Positions 50,002 to 58,122 of a DNA stretch of 64,000 nt are shown piece after piece. Made by a program: the position numbers and the translations under genes. The notes under the pieces are model-generated. The model searched no databases. It saw only the letters and a program-made list of their open reading frames with translations, and was not told where the DNA came from. The stretch's first letter is position 1, and the number at the start of each line of letters is the position of its first letter. The stretch is from a virus, in the IMG/VR virus record IMGVR_UViG_3300032050_000061, positions 1 through 64,000 of that record. One strand, given 5' to 3'.

Positions 50002-52419
50002 TTAGGTTACTGGATTTTTACTTGCAACACTTGCAATTTTAGATGTAACTAATTGACCATCTATGTACACATTTCTATTTGCCATAAATGCTGCTTTTAA
50101 TTCTCTTAATTCAGCAATAACTCCTTCCATAGAAGTCCCTCCACCTTGACTCACCGTATCTGCTAATGCACCTGGATTTTTTGTTGCTATTAAGAAATCA
50201 TCCGGTGAAGTAGAAATTACATTACCACCTGGTGAAATAACACCATCTTGTACACTTTCAGCTTTTGTAGTAGCTCCTTCGGTTTGACTATTCATTGCAG
50301 CTGCTCCAGCCGCAATACCACCTATAATTGCAATTGCACCGATACCTAATGTTAATGCAGACATCGTACTAATTGCTGCGATGGCAGATGTTATTAAACC
50401 TGCTGCAAATGTCCAAACTGCTGCAATACCAGCAAACAATGCTCCTAATAATCCAATAGCCAAACTAGATACGGTTGCAATTACAGTGGGTAAAATACTA
50501 ATAACCCATATCGCTGCTAACGTACCAACTAATCCAACAATTGTAGCCATCACAGGCCCCATTTCTTGTAATTTTTTAACCATTCCTCCAAAACCATCTT
50601 CTACCAATGCCTTTACGGTACCAACCAAATATCCTATCGGAGAAAAAACAGTTTTAATTAAAGAACCTATAAAATTTAATGTTGGAACTAATACACCTGC
50701 TAAGAATTTGGCCACTTGTGATAATCCTATTAAAAACATCGATGCCATTGGTGCAAACAAATCGGTAAATGCCGTTCCGATTGCACTCATACTATTTTTG
50801 AGTGATCCCATAGCATCTTGCATCTTTTGTTGTTTAGCCAATCTTTCAGTTTGGGCTTCTAAATCTGCTTCACTTACATCTGCAATATCTTTACCACTTG
50901 CAATTAAATCATTTGCCGCTGCCAATCTTGCATCATCTAAACTACCAAACTTATTATAAATTCTTTGAGTATTCATCAAAGTATCTAATTCTTGACCGGT
51001 AGCATCTACTAATGCCTGTTTCTCATATGTAGACATCTTACTGATATCTCCAACACTTGCCAATTCTTTTGTTAGTTCTTTTTGCATTCCTAACAAATCT
51101 CCGGTAAATGCCAACTCTCTAGCTTTTGAAAAATCTAAGTTAGTTCCTAATAATGCAGATGCTTCTAATTCTTTTGATATACTTTCTTCAAAGTCTAAAA
51201 GTTTATTAGCGCTTGCGGTCATATCTTTAATAGAAGCACCCATTTTAGCTGCATAAACTGCTGCTTTTACTAATTCCTGTGGTGAACCTCTAAAATATTG
51301 ATATGCTTCTCCGGCATTTTCTGCCATATCTTTGATTACCTGATCAGGAGAAACTCCAACCATATTGGACATTTCTACCGCTGTCATGGTTAATGATGTA
51401 GCAGCTGCTTCAGAAAATCCTCCCATATTTTGGAAAACCTTATTTACTTCTGAAGCACTTTTTGCATTCACACCAAAGTTTTTACTCATTACTGCTAATG
51501 CCGCAACAGTACTTTCTGCGGGTATTGACATCCCATCCATTGCAGTAGTAAAATCACTCATTATTTTACCAACATCTTCCGCACTAACACCTAATACTCC
51601 AAACTTATTACTAACATTTTTAATAGTGTATTCAAGTTCATGCAAATCGGCAGTAGCTAATCCTGTTGTAGTTTTAAAATCGGTTGCAGCTTTTTCCAAA
51701 TCATGCATTCTATGCCATCCCAATCCAATTGCGGCACCAATGCCAATAATACCGATTGCAATAGGCCCTAACATTCCGGCAAATCTCATTGCCAATTTTC
51801 CAGCATCTCCTAATCCTGCTTTTATACCACCAAAAGTAGCCTGTGAGAAACTTTTTCCACTAACCAATGAAGATTCAAATGAACGTTTAAAACTCATTTT
51901 AAATTTATCGGCAACTAATCCAAACATTCTTTGTGATTTTTCAGCGAATGGATGAAATGCATTTTTTAATTTTTCACCGATAAATGGTATATCTCCTAAT
52001 CCATGATCAATAGCATGAAATACATCATGAAATTTATCCTTTACACCATCTACAACACTATTTACTCTTCCTAATATTTTTGCCGCATCTTGCTGCTTTT
52101 GTAATATACCCTGTAAAGCAGTTAATTGTAATTGATAATTTTTTAATAACTTTTGATTTACACCAAAATTTTGAGAAGACATATTATTTGCATTCTGTGT
52201 TAAAAGATTGATAGCTGCTTGCAAATCTTTCTCATTTTGTAAATCGCTAATTATATCTTTTGTAAGAGATATTTGTGTTGAAAGTTTTTTGTTTCTCTTA
52301 TCGGTTTGAGAATCCAATTCTGACAGGGCATCGCTCATCTTTCCCAAAAGAGATTGAGTCATTCCAAGTAATTCATTATATTCTTGTTGTGATTTATTTT
52401 GATGTCCGTGTTCTGCCAT
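50002..52419 (-). CDS. Tail tape measure protein
   Basis: An 805-residue protein. The first 130 residues are coiled-coil. Hydrophobic segments occur at about 215-240 (MLGPIAIGIIGIGAAIGLG) and over a long run near 620-715 (including ATVSSLAIGLLGALFAGIA). The remainder is alpha-helical and Ala/Met/Gln-rich, as expected of a tape measure. The C-terminus (about 720-805) has a compact DGVISPGGNVISTSPDDFLI motif seen in other tape measures. The length predicts a tail of roughly 120 nm if helical at 0.15 nm per residue. It follows the gp26-like gene pair and a small protein gene. Confidence 0.85.
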   Translation of the reverse strand: MAEHGHQNKSQQEYNELLGMTQSLLGKMSDALSELDSQTDKRNKKLSTQISLTKDIISDLQNEKDLQAAINLLTQNANNMSSQNFGVNQKLLKNYQLQLTALQGILQKQQDAAKILGRVNSVVDGVKDKFHDVFHAIDHGLGDIPFIGEKLKNAFHPFAEKSQRMFGLVADKFKMSFKRSFESSLVSGKSFSQATFGGIKAGLGDAGKLAMRFAGMLGPIAIGIIGIGAAIGLGWHRMHDLEKAATDFKTTTGLATADLHELEYTIKNVSNKFGVLGVSAEDVGKIMSDFTTAMDGMSIPAESTVAALAVMSKNFGVNAKSASEVNKVFQNMGGFSEAAATSLTMTAVEMSNMVGVSPDQVIKDMAENAGEAYQYFRGSPQELVKAAVYAAKMGASIKDMTASANKLLDFEESISKELEASALLGTNLDFSKARELAFTGDLLGMQKELTKELASVGDISKMSTYEKQALVDATGQELDTLMNTQRIYNKFGSLDDARLAAANDLIASGKDIADVSEADLEAQTERLAKQQKMQDAMGSLKNSMSAIGTAFTDLFAPMASMFLIGLSQVAKFLAGVLVPTLNFIGSLIKTVFSPIGYLVGTVKALVEDGFGGMVKKLQEMGPVMATIVGLVGTLAAIWVISILPTVIATVSSLAIGLLGALFAGIAAVWTFAAGLITSAIAAISTMSALTLGIGAIAIIGGIAAGAAAMNSQTEGATTKAESVQDGVISPGGNVISTSPDDFLIATKNPGALADTVSQGGGTSMEGVIAELRELKAAFMANRNVYIDGQLVTSKIASVASKNPVT

Positions 52420-52433
52420 TTATTATAAAATAA

Positions 52434-52700
52434 TTAATAGTCTAATCCTAAAAATTTTCTTACATCCGTTGGTATAGATTTTTTTACCAATTCTTTATCT
52501 CCTCCCGATATCTTTTCTATTCTATCTTTAACATCTTCTACACGCTTATCAGCATCTTCTACTGCTTTTTTTAATTCTTTATCATTTAATAAAGCACTTT
52601 TCACTCTATTTACAAAGAATTTAGCCAAAAAATTACTCTCGTTTAACCACTTACCATGAGTTTCTTTGAATAATTTCGCTTCCGTTTTTGTGATTTTCAT
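52434..52700 (-). CDS. Small helical protein upstream of the tape measure
   Basis: An 88-residue protein; the frame is open from 52733, but the ATG at 52700 (MKITKTEAKLFKETHGKWLN) is preferred because the ATATTTATA motif at 52722-52730 would otherwise lie inside the gene. It is helical and strongly charged (KELKKAVEDADKRVEDVKDR), with a C-terminal LGLDY. It starts about 50 nt downstream of the frameshift reading frame and its terminator-like hairpin. No family is recognised. Proteins in this slot can be tail assembly factors; here that is inference from position. Confidence 0.55.
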   Translation of the reverse strand: MKITKTEAKLFKETHGKWLNESNFLAKFFVNRVKSALLNDKELKKAVEDADKRVEDVKDRIEKISGGDKELVKKSIPTDVRKFLGLDY

Positions 52701-52743
52701 TTTAAAATAGTTTATCTCTTTTATAAATATCATATAAAATAAA

Positions 52744-52767
52744 ATGAGAGTTATCTATTAACTCTCA
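52744..52767 (-). terminator. Terminator-like hairpin at the end of the frameshift frame
   Basis: A 9-bp stem (tgagagtta at 52745-52753 with taactctca at 52759-52767) around a 5-nt loop. On the minus strand it is followed by TTTTATTTTA. The stop codon of the hidden reading frame (TAA, 52751-52753) lies in the stem. A terminator exactly here implies that translation is expected to end here, which supports the frameshift product. Confidence 0.6.
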
Positions 52768-52990
52768 CTTTAGATGGGGTTTTTGGCATTGATGATTTTT
52801 TTACAGCTTTATTATTAGCCTCATTTTCTTTCTTTTTAGCATCTACCAATTTGTTGTAATAAAAATTTCTCAAATGTATTGGCATATTGTAGATTTCAGA
52901 TTGAGTGAATCCACCATTACCATAATAACATATATCAAAAATTTGAGAATGTAATATTACTGAATAATTAGATGGAAGGGTAAAAAAACC
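52751..52990 (-). CDS. Frameshift extension of the gp26-like protein (gp51-like/GT-like C-terminus)
   Basis: This frame has no start codon until ATG 52885, yet its coding pattern begins earlier: FDICYYGNGGFTQSEIYNMP followed by IHLRNFYYNKLVDAKKKENE, a pattern I associate with phage tail assembly proteins. It is open only after a TAG at 52991-52993. The gp26-like frame ends at 52968. Within this 23-nt overlap the message reads GGG TTT TTT TAC, with seven U. A +1 (or -2) slip there joins the frames and gives a protein of about 325 residues. Nothing else would express the conserved part. The position, just before the tape measure gene, is that of the classical G/GT chaperone pair. Confidence 0.65.
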   Translation of the reverse strand, partial: GFFTLPSNYSVILHSQIFDICYYGNGGFTQSEIYNMPIHLRNFYYNKLVDAKKKENEANNKAVKKSSMPKTPSKVRVNR

Positions 52991-53729
52991 CTACGCCCAT
53001 AGGAATCGGGCGTACCTCCTTTTCTCCACTCTCGGGGTCTTCATATTCATATTCCATTACTATATCTGGCTGAAAGGTTTTTATAAACTCTCTCAAAGCT
53101 CTAGTATCTCTTGTTACGAATTTATTATTAATAAAATCTATAATACTCTTTGTATCAGTTTTTCCATCAACTTCAACTATGATGAATCTATATCTAGTTG
53201 TTAATTCGGCACTTACTCCACTTTTATTCAACTTAGAAAGTGCTTTAATTTCCTCATCGATTTTTTGCTCATCACCATGTGATAACAACTTTATCACTAA
53301 ATTATAGCCCGATGGGGTTTTGAAATTATATCTATTATCTCTTCTTAATATTGATGTATCTATTTCCTTTGTTTGTACTTTTGATAAATCAATTTTTACC
53401 GTTTCCTTTTCGTCTCTACTATTTAAAATCTCAACTTCATATGAAGGACCATATGCTAAGATTCTTGTTGCTAGCATAATAGCGTTTTTATCACCAACTA
53501 TGATATCAGCTGGATTAATATCCTTATCAACGATAATTGATTCGAATAATTTATCTAAAACTATTCCTTTTTTAATTAAATTTTGTGATGCTAAAATTTC
53601 TTCTTCTTTAGCAGTCATATACTTAATTTCAACCGTTCCTTTTGATAGAGGATTAGATTCGGGATAAACTTTACCTTCTGATGGTAATGATATAACCTCC
53701 GTTGGAAAATCGTATTTTTGTTCTTGCAT
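52968..53729 (-). CDS. gp26: T4 gp26-like baseplate/tail assembly protein
   Basis: A 253-residue protein. The opening VISLPSEGKVYPESNPLSKG, the block EIKYMTAKEEEILASQNLIK and VGDKNAIMLATRILAYGPSY match the T4 gp26 baseplate family. T4 gp26 is a baseplate hub factor that is not clearly present in the finished particle, so a chaperone role is likely. The last residues (GVGFFYPSI) are encoded over a run of seven T, where a frameshift into the next frame (52751-52990) is proposed. An AT-rich leader with no Shine-Dalgarno sequence precedes the ATG. Confidence 0.8.
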   Translation of the reverse strand: MQEQKYDFPTEVISLPSEGKVYPESNPLSKGTVEIKYMTAKEEEILASQNLIKKGIVLDKLFESIIVDKDINPADIIVGDKNAIMLATRILAYGPSYEVEILNSRDEKETVKIDLSKVQTKEIDTSILRRDNRYNFKTPSGYNLVIKLLSHGDEQKIDEEIKALSKLNKSGVSAELTTRYRFIIVEVDGKTDTKSIIDFINNKFVTRDTRALREFIKTFQPDIVMEYEYEDPESGEKEVRPIPMGVGFFYPSI

Positions 53730-53780
53730 AATAAAACTATATTTTGTATATAGATATATATAACGTTTTTTAAAAATAAA

Positions 53781-53808
53781 AAATAGTAGAGATTACTCTC
53801 TACTATTT
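53781..53808 (-). terminator. Rho-independent terminator before the gp26-like gene
   Basis: An 11-bp perfect stem (aaatagtagag at 53781-53791 and ctctactattt at 53798-53808) with a 6-nt loop. On the minus strand it is followed by TTTATTTTTA. It closes the transcript of the small gene at 53835-54101 and separates the island from the gp26 gene. A/T flanks on both sides mean it could also work on the plus strand. Confidence 0.85.
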
Positions 53809-53834
53809 TACACATTTACTATTTTAATTCTACC

Positions 53835-54101
53835 TTATGCCGCTTCAATTAAGGAAATCGGAACGATAAACACACCCCCACTCTTTACACTTAAAGTGGC
53901 TTTGGTTCGGTTAATCTTATTAATAGATAACTCCTTACCAGCCAACTTAGGGTGATTTACCCTAACATTCATACCAACTCTCAACCCCACTTTTTTCTCT
54001 AATGAAGCAATGGTTCGTTTTTGTTTAATTAAATCCACTACTAACGAATTAATACTACGCAATTCTTCAATTGATAATTTTGATAATTCTGAATAGTTCA
54101 T
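53835..54101 (-). CDS. Small KOW/SH3-like protein
   Basis: An 88-residue protein. An N-terminal helix (LSKLSIEELRSINSLVVDLI) is followed by a small beta-barrel segment: GLRVGMNVRVNHPKLAGKEL and TKATLSVKSGGVFIVPISLI. The VGMxVxVNHP and final VPISLIE strands resemble SH3/KOW-type nucleic-acid-binding domains and recur in T4-like aquatic phages. It is the last gene of the small island and is closed by the terminator at 53781-53808. Transcription or RNA binding is possible; no direct evidence. Confidence 0.6.
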   Translation of the reverse strand: MNYSELSKLSIEELRSINSLVVDLIKQKRTIASLEKKVGLRVGMNVRVNHPKLAGKELSINKINRTKATLSVKSGGVFIVPISLIEAA

Positions 54102-54130
54102 ATCTTTTATATTTTAAGTTTTAAATTTTA

Positions 54131-54421
54131 TTACAAATACATATTAGCTTCAGCAGCCCAATTCTCATTTACCAAATACCAATAAGCATTGTTTAAGTAA
54201 ATAATAACATAACCACTATCATTCTCATCTAAACTAATGATTCCTTTTTTAACCAACGAACCCAACGCACCTCTAACACTTTTGGTTGAGATTCCTATAT
54301 CCTCACTTATATCTTTCGCATCTACATCGGAAAAACCCGGTTCAGCGTACAACATTGAAACATAAGATTCCATTACTTTAAGTTCCAATTCGGTTAATTC
54401 TACATCAATCATATTTTTCAT
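54131..54421 (-). CDS. Winged-helix DNA-binding protein
   Basis: A 96-residue protein with a MarR-like winged helix: LTELELKVMESYVSMLY, then AKDISEDIGISTKSVRGALG as the helix-turn-helix, SLVKKGIISLDENDSGYVII as the wing. The ATG at 54421 or the one three codons later could be used. A host-type promoter at 54446-54477 lies 25 nt upstream. It could be a repressor or an activator of the phage or host. It belongs to the island between tail tube and gp26 that is flanked by terminators. Confidence 0.75.
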   Translation of the reverse strand: MKNMIDVELTELELKVMESYVSMLYAEPGFSDVDAKDISEDIGISTKSVRGALGSLVKKGIISLDENDSGYVIIYLNNAYWYLVNENWAAEANMYL

Positions 54422-54445
54422 AACTTATCTCTTTTGATTACATAA

Positions 54446-54477
54446 TAAAGGTAGTAAATATATTTGGATTTTCCAAG
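54446..54477 (-). promoter_or_regulatory. Bacteroidota-type promoter for the winged-helix gene
   Basis: Minus-strand CTTG(GA) at 54474-54477, 20 nt, TACCTTTA at 54446-54453. It includes the 29-bp direct repeat (54455-54483) that recurs in the promoter at 54819-54850; the -7 elements differ. Confidence 0.7.
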
Positions 54478-54483
54478 CATTTT
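54455..54483. repeat. 29-bp direct repeat, copy A
   Basis: The 29-bp sequence at 54455-54483 is identical to 54828-54856 (373 nt apart). Each copy forms the -33 end and spacer of a host-type promoter, upstream of neighbouring genes of the island, and it suggests promoter duplication together with gene addition. Confidence 0.85.
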
Positions 54484-54496
54484 CTCATATTTATTT

Positions 54497-54775
54497 TTAA
54501 TCTCTGGAGTAAAATTTCAAACTCATTATAACATTATCAGGCTTTGTAGCCAATACATCCTCTATATGTTTATTAGCTCTTTCTCTCGCTCCGAAGTGTC
54601 CAAACTCCATCACATCATAATAACCAAGCGTTACCTTATAGAGGTGGGTAGGGAACTTACCACTACCATAGTGTACTCTATGTTCAATGTTACTACGTTT
54701 TACATTTGGTAGCTTCATCAACGAAGTGATTCGGTTAGAGGAAGCATTGACGGTGAAGAAATCGAAGTCGTTCAT
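54497..54775 (-). CDS. Unidentified small protein of the tail-module island
   Basis: A 92-residue protein with a mixed alpha/beta pattern: DFFTVNASSNRITSLMKL, then HYGSGKFPTHLYKVTLGYYD, ending in NVIMSLKFYSRD. It contains no motif I can identify and no cysteine or membrane span. It follows a host-type promoter at 54819-54850 with a 43-nt leader and precedes the winged-helix gene's own promoter. As an early-expressed gene among structural ones it is a candidate for a host-takeover protein. Confidence 0.6.
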   Translation of the reverse strand: MNDFDFFTVNASSNRITSLMKLPNVKRSNIEHRVHYGSGKFPTHLYKVTLGYYDVMEFGHFGARERANKHIEDVLATKPDNVIMSLKFYSRD

Positions 54776-54818
54776 ATTTTTAGGGGGTTAGGGTTATCTC
54801 TCATCTCTTATTACATAG

Positions 54819-54850
54819 TAAATATAATAAATATATTTGGATTTTCCAAG
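54819..54850 (-). promoter_or_regulatory. Bacteroidota-type promoter for the first island gene
   Basis: Minus-strand CTTG(GA) at 54847-54850, 20 nt, TATATTTA at 54819-54826. It overlaps repeat copy B (54828-54856) and lies downstream of the terminator at 54907-54935. Confidence 0.75.
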
Positions 54851-54856
54851 CATTTT
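54828..54856. repeat. 29-bp direct repeat, copy B
   Basis: Identical to 54455-54483. In minus orientation both read CTTGGAAAATCC and on into an AT-rich spacer. The repeat ends where the -33 element begins. Confidence 0.85.
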
Positions 54857-54906
54857 GTAAAATATTTTTAAAAATTTTTTATTGAAAATCAATCAGTTAT
54901 GACAAA

Positions 54907-54935
54907 AAAAGGGATACTTTTTGAGTATCCCTTTT
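54907..54935 (-). terminator. Rho-independent terminator after the tail tube gene
   Basis: A perfect 12-bp stem (aaaagggatact at 54907-54918, agtatccctttt at 54924-54935) around a 5-nt loop, the stem closed by three G-C pairs. On the minus strand it is followed by seven T-rich positions. It lies about 20 nt after the tail tube stop and ends the sheath/tube transcript. Confidence 0.9.
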
Positions 54936-54955
54936 GAAATGTATATTGAGAGTAA

Positions 54956-55447
54956 TTAGAATTCCAATATTGCGTAATCGTAAGTTAAAGTTACGGTAAT
55001 CATTGCCGGGTCAGTTGCATTCGCCCAATCTAATTCACCAAAGTTAGCTTGCGATATAAATGCTCCTTTTAATTTCCATTGTTCAATCTTATCACCTACT
55101 GGCCCTAACATATAGAAATCTACATCTTTTTTGTAAAATTCAGCATATCCATCTCTACCTGTCAAAGATTCGTGAGAAGTTCTTACCCACTCCATTACCG
55201 CCTGTGCTCCTGATGGAACAATTGGGTCATAAAGAGTGATTTCTAAATCTTGCCACTCACCTTTACCTTTTAACTGTCTTTTGATGTTGATGTGGTCTAA
55301 TGTTACCTTTTCAAATTGAATTGTAGGTCTGTTACCAGCCTTTACTAAATATGAAGGGATACCGTCAACTTCGAAGATGAAACGATTCTTCATCTTTGGT
55401 TCGAAGTTCGTATAGAACATCTCGTTAAATTCTAATACTTCTGCCAT
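54956..55447 (-). CDS. gp19: Tail tube protein (T4 gp19-like)
   Basis: A 163-residue protein. EPKMKNRFIFEVDGIPSYLV opens the tube fold, IQFEKVTLDHINIKRQLKGK (about 44-63) and EITLYDPIVPSGAQAVMEWV are conserved parts, and VDFYMLGPVGDKIEQWKLKG leads to the final beta strand ending in ILEF. The length is equal to T4 gp19 (163). It stacks in rings around the tape measure inside the sheath. Sheath gene upstream by 40 nt, ATATTTATA motif at 55465-55473, and a terminator right after it. Confidence 0.9.
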   Translation of the reverse strand: MAEVLEFNEMFYTNFEPKMKNRFIFEVDGIPSYLVKAGNRPTIQFEKVTLDHINIKRQLKGKGEWQDLEITLYDPIVPSGAQAVMEWVRTSHESLTGRDGYAEFYKKDVDFYMLGPVGDKIEQWKLKGAFISQANFGELDWANATDPAMITVTLTYDYAILEF

Positions 55448-55487
55448 GTTATATTAATCTTTTATATAAATATTACTTTTATTCAAA

Positions 55488-57800
55488 TTATACATTAAAT
55501 GTTGCTCCTGTCGGTAGAATGTTGAAATCAATTGTAATGAATTCCGCAGTCTTTGCAGGTTGTAAGAAGATAGCTCCAGCTAAAATGTTTCTATCTATTA
55601 CATCTGGTGTATTATTTGTTTCATCCATAACCACTCTGAACGCGTATAAACCTTGTCTTTGTTGAACACTCTCTAAATAAGGGTTTACAGTGTTTAAGAA
55701 TTTACTTCTAGTTTGTGCAGTATTTTGTTCGAATACTAAGAATCTTGATGTTGATGCTACAAACTTCTTTAAGTTAATTAACAATCTTCTTACATTAATT
55801 CTATCTAATGCAGATGCTTTATCTTGTAAAGTTTTCTGTCCGAATGCACTAATACCTTGTCCAGGAAATGTTGCAATTGGGTTTACTTTACTTTCGTATA
55901 ATGTATCTCTTTCAGATTGCGTTAATCTATTTACTACTTGCACAGCTCCACTAATTCCACCTCTATTCAAACCTGCTGGTGCGAACCATTCTGCACCCAA
56001 TCTATCATTTTGTGCAAATGTTCCTGCCATTAATACTGAAGGTGGTACTGCTACTAATTTATTTGTATTTACATCAATTGTTTTAATCCAAGGGTAGTAA
56101 GTTCCGGCATAGTTAGTATCTTCTCCTGCTGCCTGCTCAACTACTTCAGCAATTGTCGCATCTGCTCCAGCGAAATCAGCAATATAGAATACATCTTCTC
56201 TCGTTTCACAAACATCAATTGCTTTAGTTGTTACATAAGGATGCCACTGTCTTATGATACCAGGTGTAATTAATAAGTTTATATCAAATTCATCCTGATT
56301 TGAAATGGCGTTTAATGCTTTTGCATATGATACTGAGCCTGCTGCTGTTGAGGTGGAGCAATCAAATCCTTGTGTATTAGTCCCATTTATATCTGCTCCC
56401 TTTTTAATTGTTACAGTAGGGTTTTGTCCATTAAATCCTCCCTGCAAAGCCACAACAAAGTTTCTTTCTGCGATGTGAATTGAATTATTTGTTTCCGAAG
56501 AACCTGATGTTACATTAATATTATATTCATTTGAAACTGAATTAGAACCACTACCATCTAATGCAAACACTTTATTTGAACCCGTTGTTGTATTTGCAGG
56601 AAGAGGTTTGAAATAGTTTTTATTATTTGTAATTGCGTAATCAATACCACTAGAGAATACAGTTGAGTTTAATGATGCGGAAGTGTAAGTTACAATTGGG
56701 AATCTAGAAGGAGTTGCCACATTAAATGGAACATCGTATCCAGCATGTCCAAATGGAATCGCGGTTAAAGGATAAGTTCCTTCATCCGCTGCCTGCACTC
56801 TTATGTATTTACTTCTATTTGAATAATTACCATTTTCAGTAATCTTTCCATTAGCATCGATTGTAATAGTTCTATCACCGATTCTTCTAGCTATAAAGTT
56901 TGGAGAGGTAGGATCTAAATTTAGATTATTGTATTGTTCTAATACACTCTTTCTCTTATCAGTATCAGCATAAGCTCTAATCAATAAAGAGAAAGTTCCA
57001 AAATCAGTTCCATTAGATGATTTTATATTACTGATTTGAATTTTAAATCTTGTATTCTCACCTTCGCCATCTGCTAATGTATGTACTTTAAATAAATTGT
57101 ATCTATTACCATTATATGTTTGAGATAAAATCCAAGGTGTATTTGCTCCACTATATGCAGGTAAATCAGCAGTTCCACTAAAATCTTGTGTGGATGCTGA
57201 TGCGAAACTTAAAGTAATTTGTGAAAGTGATGCCGCTCCAAAACTAGCACTTAGTGCAGAACCAGCTTCTCTTATATCGAAGAAATTATATGCATATAGT
57301 TTCTTTCCGAAAAATGGAGTTTCACCGAATATATCATCAATTGTATTTGAATCTGCTTTAATAACACTAGCACTCACTGCGGTCAATCCTGATCCCGATA
57401 CTCTAAAAGCTCCATTAACACCACCTTCTAATAAAGGTGCTACATCATTTGAACTTGTAGCTGGTGCCAAAATAGCTATCGATGCCGATGTTGAACCAGA
57501 AGAGGCAATTACTTCATAAGCAGTAGTTAATGAATAACCACTTACTCCCGCTACTCTTACTACGGTTACAGCACCTGCATCTCTAAGATAGTTTTGAACC
57601 GCATATCCGGTATAATAATCTTTAGGAGTTCCAAAAATAGCCTCATATTCTGCTTGTGTTTGGATTAGGGTTGGTTGGAATGCTGGCCCTTTTTCTGTCG
57701 GCCCAACTATCGCCGCACCTATTTGTGATATACCCTGTGGTAAGAAAGAAAGGTCGTTTTCTCTCGTAAAAACACCAGGTGATACAATTTTTTCTGCCAT
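55488..57800 (-). CDS. gp18: Tail sheath protein (T4 gp18-like)
   Basis: A 770-residue protein, longer than T4 gp18 (659) because of extra surface domains. The start PGVFTRENDLSFLPQGISQI is the conserved donor arm, and the C-terminal third holds the contraction-related core (DKASALDRINVRRLLINLKK, FVASTSRFLVFEQNTAQTRS, ending in ITIDFNILPTGATF). The middle (about 130-500) is variable, Ser/Thr/Gly-rich and probably outward-facing. It shares a transcript with the tail tube. The leader has an AATATTTATTA motif about 36 nt upstream. Confidence 0.93.
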   Translation of the reverse strand: MAEKIVSPGVFTRENDLSFLPQGISQIGAAIVGPTEKGPAFQPTLIQTQAEYEAIFGTPKDYYTGYAVQNYLRDAGAVTVVRVAGVSGYSLTTAYEVIASSGSTSASIAILAPATSSNDVAPLLEGGVNGAFRVSGSGLTAVSASVIKADSNTIDDIFGETPFFGKKLYAYNFFDIREAGSALSASFGAASLSQITLSFASASTQDFSGTADLPAYSGANTPWILSQTYNGNRYNLFKVHTLADGEGENTRFKIQISNIKSSNGTDFGTFSLLIRAYADTDKRKSVLEQYNNLNLDPTSPNFIARRIGDRTITIDANGKITENGNYSNRSKYIRVQAADEGTYPLTAIPFGHAGYDVPFNVATPSRFPIVTYTSASLNSTVFSSGIDYAITNNKNYFKPLPANTTTGSNKVFALDGSGSNSVSNEYNINVTSGSSETNNSIHIAERNFVVALQGGFNGQNPTVTIKKGADINGTNTQGFDCSTSTAAGSVSYAKALNAISNQDEFDINLLITPGIIRQWHPYVTTKAIDVCETREDVFYIADFAGADATIAEVVEQAAGEDTNYAGTYYPWIKTIDVNTNKLVAVPPSVLMAGTFAQNDRLGAEWFAPAGLNRGGISGAVQVVNRLTQSERDTLYESKVNPIATFPGQGISAFGQKTLQDKASALDRINVRRLLINLKKFVASTSRFLVFEQNTAQTRSKFLNTVNPYLESVQQRQGLYAFRVVMDETNNTPDVIDRNILAGAIFLQPAKTAEFITIDFNILPTGATFNV

Positions 57801-57867
57801 ATTAATTCTAATTTAATTTCTTGAGTTAATCTTATAATAAATATTAAAATCCACAACGAAACAACAT

Positions 57868-58122
57868 TTATTCGTCTGTTGGTCTAAATTCTCCGGTTTC
57901 CAAATCTATTGTTCCATTACCATAAATTGATTTAAGTTTTTCAAATACTTCGGTTTCTTTCAATTTCAAAGATTCTAAACTCTGGTAATAGGCTAAACTC
58001 TCCCCTTCCAATTCGTTGATTTTTACCTGAATCAAACCGATGTTAGCATACAAAGTAGTGTATTCACTTCTGATTTGATTGATTTCTTGTAACTCTTCTT
58101 GCGATAACTTTTTAACTTCCAT
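57868..58122 (-). CDS. Small coiled-coil protein upstream of the sheath
   Basis: An 84-residue protein: a long helix (KLSQEELQEINQIRSEYTTL) and a second coil (SLAYYQSLESLKLKETEVFE), followed by a short conserved-looking end (GNGTIDLETGEFRPTDE). Similar short proteins with the DLETGEF ending occur in T4-like phages; function is unknown. The coiled-coil layout resembles prefoldin-like or assembly proteins. An ATATTTATA motif at 58156-58164 precedes it. Confidence 0.6.
   Translation of the reverse strand: MEVKKLSQEELQEINQIRSEYTTLYANIGLIQVKINELEGESLAYYQSLESLKLKETEVFEKLKSIYGNGTIDLETGEFRPTDE

Noticed and set aside
50381-51955. Two long plus-strand frames (50381-50959 and 51365-51955) opposite the tape measure gene
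   Set aside because: They are antisense shadows of an alanine/helix-rich gene; amino acid composition is low-complexity, and no plus-strand promoter or neighbour supports them.
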